Shown: one piece after another, positions 55,885-64,000 of the stretch | Position numbering within the stretch: position 1 is the stretch's first letter | Layout of the letters: every line of letters begins with the position of its first letter | Source of the DNA: Takashimella koratensis | Taxonomy: Eukaryota; Basidiomycota; Tremellomycetes; Trichosporonales; Tetragoniomycetaceae | Assembly: GCA_003116875.1 (NCBI GenBank) | Contig: BCKT01000005.1 | Coordinates: forward strand, 1,302,001 to 1,366,000 | Reading direction: 5' to 3' | DNA length: 64,000 bases | Translations under genes and position numbers: made by a program | Notes under the pieces: model-generated | Told to the model about the DNA's origin: nothing | The model's database searches: none | The model's input: only the letters and a program-made list of their open reading frames with translations

Positions 55885-58800
55885 ATGATCCCCGCCACCT
55901 CGGTCGCGTTCAACATGGCGTCGAACGAGGAGACAGATATGCCCCTGCCCGGGCGCGGGTACGACAGGGGCAACCCTTCGTCGATCCTAGGGCAAGGTCA
56001 CGCGCTCTGCTCCTCCCCATCCCCTCAAGACTTGTATTTCCCTCACCGAAATGATGCCGGCCTACACCCAATGTACCCTCCCTCCGCCATGTCTCACGGT
56101 CTCTCGACCACGCCGCCTCCCACCGCTCCCTTGCAGTCACCTTTTGCTCAACCCCACCTCACCGATTACCCCTTCCCGTCCACGACCGACCCTACGCCCT
56201 GGCACAACCTGCCTCCGGGTTCACCTCATACCGGTTTGGCCGTCTCGATGGACGCAGTAAACAGATCTCGCAGTGGGGCGCAAACTCGTTCAACCAACTC
56301 TCTCTCGGGGGAGGTGGAACTTGGCTATGCTCTGACAACACCAACCACTGGCCTGTTGTACACTGCACCTCAGCCCGAGACATCCAGCCCGGACGAGGAC
56401 ATGGACGTCGTGGCGAACGAGATGAGGGCGGGGAATGGAGGCGAGTGGACGTCCGACTCGGCACACAAGCTTCGCGCCCTCGATCAAACGCCCACCCCAA
56501 ATCAAGCGCCCGCCAGTATCGAGATTGATCAACATCATCAACTCTTCGCTCAAACTGGGTTAACACCATACCTCGCTGCTTTCCCAGACGGAACCGCAAT
56601 TGCCCCGCTCAAATCGCAGAGCAGCAACCCATCTAGACCGGGTCCCCTCCGCACGCTCTCGGCCAGTGCGTCGCTCCCGTCTCGTCGACACAGGTCGTCG
56701 ACGTCGTTATCTATCGCCTCGGCGTCACCCGTGCCCGCTCCAGCCTCGGCATCGGTCGTAGGCCAAGGAATGCGAAACTCGATCGGTATGAGCCTAGGCA
56801 TGACTCCAGCTACCGCAATCCCGCACGTCTACTCGTCCCAACCGTACCCGTACCAATTCCCTATGACCCCTGTCCAGCCTGATCAGTCAGCCGACACGAC
56901 CGGCGCCAACAAGCGCGTCATTCATCCCAGCCCTTCGTCGTCGGCTTCCAACGGTGAGCGCACGGGACGGTCATCCCTGGATGCGCAGGGAGACAAGCCC
57001 CCGCTCAGCTTGGGCTTGACGATCGGTCGTGGTGTCAGGAGCGCGAGCAGTGCGAGTTCCGGCACCGGTCTCGGATTGGGAAGCGTGGGATTCGGGTCTG
57101 GGCAAGCGACGGGGACCGCGATTGGACCGAGGCCAGGAGACGGCAAGCCGCCAAGGTTCAAGCCGACCAAGGAGCAGCTTGATGTTCTGATTGCTACCTA
57201 CGAGGGTAACAAGTGAGTCAATTTGCTCAGAGGTTGCGAAATACAAGCTGATGAGATCAGGAACCCAGATGCTCCGACGAGAGAGGCGTTGGCGAAACGC
57301 CTCGGCCCTGATATTCGACCCAAGACGCTCCAGATCTGGTTTCAGAATAGGTAAGTTGCATGTTATCAAAATCAGGCCATCGCTAACGGATGTACCATCC
57401 TTCAGACGATCGAAAGCCCGGGCAAAGGAGCGCACGGAGCATGGCGACGGGGAGGGTCACCACGGCGCCAAGCGTGGTCCCAAAGCCGGCAAAGAACGAA
57501 TCGCCCCGAAACGCTCTTCTTCCGACACGTTCCGCCGAGTCAGCTACGAAGCTCTCCGGGCCTTAGTTCATGACGAAGACCCTCGGCTTGAGCTCGTCCC
57601 CGTCAGCGTGGTGATGATCTCTAATTGGACGCGTGTGCTCACTCCTGGTTCTGGTTGGACGAAACCTGATCTCGGAGTGTCGTTGCATCTCGACACCGCG
57701 TGGTCAACGTCAACGTCGTCGATGTCTGCGTCGGCCTCGGCCTGCGCATCGCGCCCGTCTGCATCACCACCTATGATGCCGAGCACCAGCTTGAACCCAC
57801 ACCCAGCCGCGGGAGGGAACATGGTCTTGCCTTCCCCGTCAGTCCAGACCGGTCCACCGCAATGGATGGGTCCGTCTTTGAAGATCCACGTATCGCACAA
57901 CGACGAGGCGTTTAGGATCACCATCCCGCTTGCGGTAGGAACGGTCGACGGCGTCCGAATGAGCAACAAGGTCTTTCCGGGATCTCACCCGCACCACTCT
58001 GGGGGTGGGGACGATCGACCTTTTGGGGCCGATGGGGAACAAAATGGACAAGGTCGGAAATGGTCAGTTGCGACAAACCATAATGTCGCAGCAGTGGAAT
58101 TTGTCATCGCGCCTTATACGGCTATCTTTCATCGTTGGAAAGGTGGGGAGTGGTCTATACATGGCGACTTCACGGGAGGCGGTGCGAGTGGAGGTGGAGC
58201 GTGCGAGATTTCAGGTGACGCAGAGGTGAGTTGTTGCCTTCAGTCTCATCCCCGGATACAATGTTCTTCAACACCTTGTCTGACTTTGTCCAGGTCATCG
58301 CTTCGCTGTGCATCAAGATGCAGTCGATCCTCGTCTCTTCACCCTACTCGCCGTCGCTCTCTGGTCTATCCGGCGTCTCTGGCGGCGTTCCCAGCCTTGA
58401 ATACTTTTACCCACTCGACATGACCAAAGTCAACGCCTCTGGATTCCCCGTCGCCCCTCTCTCTGCGCCACAGCTGTACGCCGCCTCCTTGTCGAGCCAG
58501 GTCACTCTCCCTCCGGGACTCTCTGGGTTCAGCCACGGGCACACTAGGAAACGAAGTATTTCTCAGCCTGTTCCCGTCGGGTCCGCTCTAGACGCAGGCG
58601 AAAGTATGGACGTGGCAGAATACGACCCCGACTCAGGACGAGTCACCGCTTACCCTGCTTGGCAAGGAACGTACCCCGGTCCACCGCCAGCAGCACACCC
58701 AGCGACATCGTTATCGGAAGACGGGCATTCGCAGCCGTGGTCGTACCCTCCGAGCCAACAGCTCCCAACCTGGGTAGCAGATTGGGAGGCGGTGTACCCT

Positions 58801-59517
58801 TACCAGCCCCTCTTCCAGGTACCTACGTACCAGCCCGCACCTGTTTCGGGGGACAACTACGGCGGGGTCGGGCTAGGCCTTGGACTGGGCGTCGAGGTCG
58901 ATGGTGGCGCACGTGTCGATGTGGCAGGCGGTCAAGAGGTTACAACGGGTGGGGCGGCAATGACAATGTCGACATCGTTCGGATCGTCATCATCGTCATC
59001 GGACGGAGGTAGTGGCGGACACGAAGACCACTCAACGAGGTATAACACCCACGAAGAAGTGCCAAACCTCAACAACGAGACCCCAGCTGTCTTGTCGACT
59101 TCAGCACCGATGATGCACTTGCCAATGCAGATGCCCCCACCGATGGGGTTATCGATGTCCATGCCGATCAACATGCCGATGGGGATGCAGTCGCCACCCG
59201 TGCCCGTGCCTGTCCCCGGAGTCGGAGTCGGGGTTGTTCCAGAGGCGCAGCAGGGTGGGGCACAGAGTATGCAGGGCTTAGTGGGGATGACAGAGGCGGT
59301 GGGGGTGCCGGGTCAAGTGCAGGCAGCTCCGGGGATGTACAACTCGTTTGAAGAGGGGGCCGGGACGTTGCCCACGGGTGGAGGAACAGGTGGGACGAGA
59401 ATTGCAGGAGAGGGTGGAGCGGAGAGGGGAAGAGAGAAAAGTGGGAGTAGGGTGGGAGAGGTGGGAGGGGTAGGTGATCCGTTTGGATTGGCTTATGGTG
59501 GGCAATTGCCCAATTGA
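55885..59517 (+). CDS. Homeodomain transcription factor
   Basis: Four exons (55885-57212, 57261-57350, 57406-58225, 58294-59517) give about 1153 aa. The homeodomain spans about 424-483: FKPTKEQLDVLIATYEGNKN, APTREALAKRLG, then helix 3 in RPKTLQIWFQNRRSKARAKE, with W469, F470, N472 and R474 of the recognition helix conserved. Both introns fall inside it, one before helix 2 and one within WFQNR|RSK. A second conserved-looking region follows (SYEALRALVHDEDPRLELVP, VSVVMISNWTRV, LKIHVSHNDEAFRITIPL, AVEFVIAPYTAIFHRW), resembling the extended region of fungal Phx1/Pho2-like homeobox proteins. The remainder is Ser/Pro/Gly/Met-rich and disordered. The start is the first ATG in frame, in a CCAACATGATC context. 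Target genes are unknown. Confidence 0.92.
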
Positions 59518-60975
59518 TCTTTTCCAGATGAGGGAATACAAGGGGAAGGGGAAGGGAGGCAGGAGACGTGGACGACGAACGGATCATTGGCGAGAGGTGA
59601 AAGATATCGAACCCCATGATAACGACGGATGGGATCGAACAAAGTGAATATAACGAAGCGTCACACGAATCACGAACCACGAGACAACAAGTCAATGAAT
59701 CAAAAATCTGTAGATACGAACTCGAAAGCCGGGTGGTGAAGGGAGAGAGTAGAGAGAAAGGAAGGGAAAGAAATGAGAACGGGAGTTGGTGAGAAAAGAG
59801 AACAAGCATGCCTCGAACGTCATGTCTCAAACCCCTCATCAATGTCTTGTCGACTATATCGTCAATGTGGGAAACCTGTACTTTACTTGCCAAGTTACCT
59901 TCTTCCATCTCTCTGTCTTTATATTCCTGTTTCAACTCGGGATTCTGCACGTTTCCAGTTACTTCTTACGCCTCCTCTCACCCCTCATCTTTGATATCTC
60001 CTTCCTCTATCTGTCCCTCTCTCTCTCTCTCTCTCTGTTTTCTCATTCTTATCGCCTTTGTCAGTGTTCGTTGTACTTCACAGTATACCCCTTGGGATCG
60101 TTGTGAATTAGTCAAAGTAGGTTTGTTCATCGACGTGTTATGTGTGGTGGTACATACCGAGTCGAATCTTTTATTCAAGTATTTGCCTGAGTTCCGCCCC
60201 AAAAAAACAAAAAAAGTTGCGCGATGGATTCGTGATTGACTCCGAGATGGGGACTTGGCACGGTGACGGAAAGAGCTGAGCTGGTGACTTGTTGTCTTCG
60301 AGTACAGGCTCCCTTAAACCCCGAAGCAAAAGAACATGCTTTTCTTTTCAATCGTGGCTAACATCTCGGGCTCATTCAAGTACGACAAAGCAAAAAAAAA
60401 AAAAAAAAAAAAAAAACGTGATTCAGTCAGTATACGTATTGGGCGAGGAGGAACAAGAGAAAGTATATAAGAATGGGATAAGGGGAAGGGTAAGGGTAAG
60501 TGGGTATCTGCAAAGAGGAACGAAAAGGCCGGGGAAGGGAACGGATGTAGGCAAACGGGGGATAGATAGATAGGGTATATAACTTGGAAGTTTTAGTTTG
60601 AGGGACGACGAGGAAAAGAAGAAGACGACGACTATAACCTGAAACCCAGACCTGGATCTGAGAAAGTAGTAATTGTGATACCGAGGGTTAGGCAGAGTGG
60701 AAACGAGACACAGGGAGGAACGAAACGATGGGTAAACGGAGGGATAGATCAAGCACACGACAAGAGACCGGAACAGATGAAACAAGAGCTAAAAAGTCAG
60801 AAAAGATTTTCAAGGTGTGAAAACCAAGAGACCATACTCGAAACGAGCGGGATCCAACAACGACCACAGGGAATCGCAACAGTCCCTTTTTCCCTCCTTC
60901 TCGTAAAGGACTTTCGTTGACTCGTGAATAGGCAAGAAAACGCCCGCGGTGGGTTTAGCGCCGATGGCCTGACAT
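59518..60975. other. Convergent spacer, homeobox gene / RasGAP
   Basis: 1.46 kb expected to hold two 3' UTRs. Contains a (CT)n run near 60023-60040 and a 25-A run at 60392. No gene recognised; frames here lack motifs. Confidence 0.5.
60392..60416. repeat. A25 homopolymer
   Basis: Twenty-five consecutive A between convergent genes. A poly(A) remnant of a retrocopy was considered, but no gene relic lies beside it. Confidence 0.9.
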
Positions 60976-63900
60976 TTATCGTCGTTTCGTGAACAGCTGC
61001 ATCGATAGTCAGTACACACGATCACAAGCGTTTGGGACCGAGGTATGATGAATAAGCCAGGAAAAGCGAGCGACCAGGGGGAAAGAGGGCAAGAGAGGGA
61101 GGGAAGAGGTCGTTCGAGATGGGGAATAGGATAAATGGCAAATACGTAGGAATCAGTACGTACCTTGTTGAAGAGACCGAGGACCTTGGGGACGTTGAGT
61201 TGGACGTACTCGAGGTCGAGCGCGGCGTCGTTGTCTTTTTGCTACGAGTTGGAACAAGTAGGATATCATCAGCACAGACTTTGACCAATCGATCACTAAT
61301 CTCCCCTTCTCACCCCTACACCTTCTTTGTTGTTGGCTAAGCGCCCCACTCACCTTTTCGAGCAAATCATCAATCTTCAAATCCATCTCCAAAATCGGTT
61401 TCTCCCTCCCCTTGAAGTGCAAAGCGATAATAAACGTTCCTGGCGTTGGCGAGAGAATATTAAAGAAGATATTCGCTCTTCTATTCTCGGGGACGTTACT
61501 CTCCATAATAATCCCTTCTTTCTCAAATTGAGCATGAGTAAACCTATAAGGACCCAAGATCTGAGGTTTGGCAGGTTTCTTTTCTTTCCCGTTAACGGAG
61601 ACGACACCGACCCCGCCTGATCCTTTATCTTTCGTCATCATCATTCGAGAATTGGCGAGGTAGGCTTTGTATTGCTCGATCTGAGACCGGAGGTAGTTGT
61701 TGTGATCGCAGATGGTCTTGAATACCGCATCGAGGGATCGGGTCTCCAATAAGACTTTTTCCCTAGCATTGCCGAGATGGACCATCTCCGCGGCAACTTC
61801 GTCCTGCATCACCCTGAACCCATCGGTCTTGTCGATGACTCCCGCGGCCTCGAGTTCAGAGAGGAGAGACTGGACTTTGATCCCTCGGCGAACGAGCACG
61901 GGGTCCTTGGACGTCGCAGCCCGCTCAGCAAGCGCAGGTAAGTCGATAGGTCGTCGGTCCGCGAGCTGTGGGATGGATCGGAGAAGCTGGACAAAGATCG
62001 ATTTAGCTTCCATAAAGTTGATGTCATTCTGCGTGATGCTGTCGGACATTAGAGCGGTAGAGAGGTCTTGAATCGGGGTCTCCCATCGCGAATAAAGCGG
62101 AAGCTCGATTGATCGGTTCTCGGCACGCGGGACTTGGGCAGGCGCCGCACCGAGCTCGTCGAGGAGGATTCGAAGGTGTTGTCGCTCGTTCGGGGACTAT
62201 GGGTCGGGTGTCAGTTGCAGCTGGGTTCGAGCGGAGGAGCGCGGGCGCAACTCACCAGAGTGTCAATGTGCTGCATGAGCAGCGCGTGCGTGTTGTACAG
62301 CTCGTTGAGGGTGATGCTGATGTTCAAGTCCTTCTTCGATAACGCCATGTACTGGTCAAGCTGTGTCCATGCGTCAGTCACTGGTCGCTCATCCTCACAC
62401 GACGGACGACGGACGCCGAGCTGGTCTCTCGGTGTAGCAGTCTCCCGATGGACACCTCTCCGCTCCACTCACCTCGAGCGACTCGTAAAAGTCTCCAACT
62501 TCACAGAGGTTGTTGAGGAACTGGTTCATGATCGTCTTGTTGTTCTCAACAAACGGGTTGAGAGACATCATGTATTGCTCTTTTGAGTAACTCGGTTTGT
62601 TCGCGAGGTTCTGCAACATCTTGGCGATCTGCGCGGTAGAGATCAGTGACTATCCTGAATTGCGGAGTGCAATGTGACTGGTGTATGCACAGAGGTGATA
62701 GGGGTAAAGGAGGGCCAGGTAATGGAGGGATGAAGCGGTGATAGCCACTTACGAGGGTGAGCGTTCGACGAGGGTGTTTAGCGGGGACACCGTCGACGAG
62801 CATGTAAGCCTGAGGCGTGACGATGGCTGGGTTGATAAACCGCAAGAAGAAGAAACCACCGATCAACGAGCAGATAGACGCGTCCGAGGCGTCCGGGTAC
62901 TTTCGCTGTGACATGTTAGACGTGATCACACTCTTCGCTAGGCTCTCTGCACCCCTGCCTCCCAAACCTCTTTGATAAAGGCTCATCGCCCTTTGCTCAT
63001 TCCACGAACACGTCCACTCACCCTGGTCAAGCTCCTGATCTGCTTACAGATCCATCGAATACCGTACGGGACGGATTCCATACTCTCGATAATCGTGACG
63101 AGGAAAGTGTTGGCAATCTCCATAAGCATGGCGAGTCGGGGCTGGATAATGGCTTGGACGTCGGCGTTGGCTGCTGCGACCTCGGGAGGGACACCACGAG
63201 GGAGAGAAGGAGGGAGGGCACCGGTGTCTTCTTCGATCTGGAGGATCATCTGCTCGTATACCTGTATCGCAAGCAATCAAGACCAAGTCAAGGATCCCCG
63301 TCAGCGTCCAGTATCAACATCAGAGAGACTTCCAACTCACCTTGAGCGGGTTGATTTCGAGGTTCAGATCCTTGTGCTCAATCAAGCTGTTGATTCGCTC
63401 AGCCAAGACGTTCTTGAGGTAACTCTGACCCGGTCCACGGCGCGTGTACGTGGTCATCATACGAGAGACGGGCGTGTTCGCGCGAAGCAGGGACCCGAAC
63501 TCGGTTGTGTTTTCAAACTGGGCAGCGAGCACGCTCTGTAAAGTTGAGCCCGTTAGCAGGCAAGTTTTAACGAGGTGACAGATGGGTACGTGGGAAGAGG
63601 GCGCGTGCTCACCTGGAACATGGTGAGGAGGAGATGCTCTTCACGCTGCTCGTACTGGTTACCGTAAAGCGTGAACATGACGGTCTGAAGCAAAACGTCA
63701 ATCTCTGCGAGACTGACGAGCCTACAGAGACTCGCGACATGCCTCGGTTCCGATTGAAGCAGGAAGAACAGATTCGAGTACTGTCCCAACCTCTTCTCAT
63801 CGGGATACAAACCACTCTCATCGTCTACCTCCTCTAGGGTCTCCTGTACCTGCCTCTGCTCGTCCGCCGCGATTCGGTTCTGGATGAGCAGCCCGATTCG

Positions 63901-64000
63901 GCTGTCGAGGTACCGTACGTCTCGTTCAAGGACAAAGTTTTTCTTGGACTGCGAGGAGATGCGTGACTTGAGATCACGTAGGCGCTTTTGGGCCCGCGCA
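60976..64000 (-). CDS. Ras GTPase-activating protein with RasGAP_C domain, partial (5' end beyond the right edge)
   Basis: Stimulates GTP hydrolysis by Ras-type GTPases. Nine exons are visible (64000-63613, 63535-63341, 63261-63022, 62905-62753, 62628-62473, 62360-62256, 62196-61354, 61241-61164, 60996-60976). The GAP domain opens with [20 protein letters not shown], has [20 protein letters not shown] with an arginine where RasGAPs carry the catalytic finger, and the signature [17 protein letters not shown]. The C-terminal RasGAP_C region reads [47 protein letters not shown] and ends LFTKRR. This domain pair occurs in fission yeast Gap1/Sar1, Aspergillus GapA and IQGAPs; the retained arginine favours the Gap1/GapA type. 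The N-terminus would decide whether CH/IQ motifs exist. Confidence 0.92.

Overview
The window looks like nuclear DNA of a basidiomycete fungus, probably Agaricomycotina; this is inferred from gene content and architecture, not from a database search. Conserved genes are cut by many short introns (about 50-130 nt) with GTGAGT/GTAAGT donors, CTGAC/CTAAC-like branch sites and several micro-exons. Leaders are pyrimidine-rich, and one run of 97 Ns marks a draft assembly. No tRNA, rRNA, transposase or CRISPR array was recognised.

Layout. 1-2.3 kb (-): 5' part of a fungal CCCH-zinc-finger/DUF7923-like protein. 4.6-6.7 kb (+): 1-Cys peroxiredoxin. 8.3-12.4 kb (-): USP10/Ubp3-type deubiquitinase, divergent from fibrillarin NOP1 (12.95-14.4 kb, +). 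14.8-18.2 kb (+): membrane protein with a spermidine-synthase-like domain. 18.6-30.8 kb (+): a tandem array of an unrecognised, apparently intronless paralog family, two intact members plus truncated, interrupted and relic copies. 31.1-33.2 kb (-): gamma-tubulin. 33.5-39.5 kb (-): two tandem BCS1-like AAA ATPase genes with the same nine-exon structure. 41.4-43.5 kb (-): RRM/R3H RNA-binding protein of the Pin4/Cip1 type. 45.05-47.5 kb (+): vWA protein with a QYGQQ-repeat prion-like N-terminus. 48.0-49.6 kb (-): coactivator MBF1. 50.0-52.0 kb (-): YheT-type alpha/beta hydrolase. 55.9-59.5 kb (+): large homeodomain transcription factor behind a 3.8-kb gene-free region. 61.0-64.0 kb (-): C-terminal part of a Ras GTPase-activating protein with GAP and RasGAP_C domains.

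Most genes are housekeeping (redox defence, ubiquitin recycling, rRNA processing, spindle-pole nucleation, mitochondrial chaperoning, Ras control) and are not an operon-like unit. The exception is the 12-kb array: every copy lacks recognisable introns among genes with two to ten exons, copies share a C-terminal LPxxLRAxIxDQV block and homologous 3' flanks, and several carry exactly one premature stop of differing identity (TAG, TAA, TGA). This young, fast-evolving cluster is the best candidate for something undescribed. Exon boundaries were placed by hand from splice consensus, reading phase and family conservation, so individual junctions may be off by a base or two.
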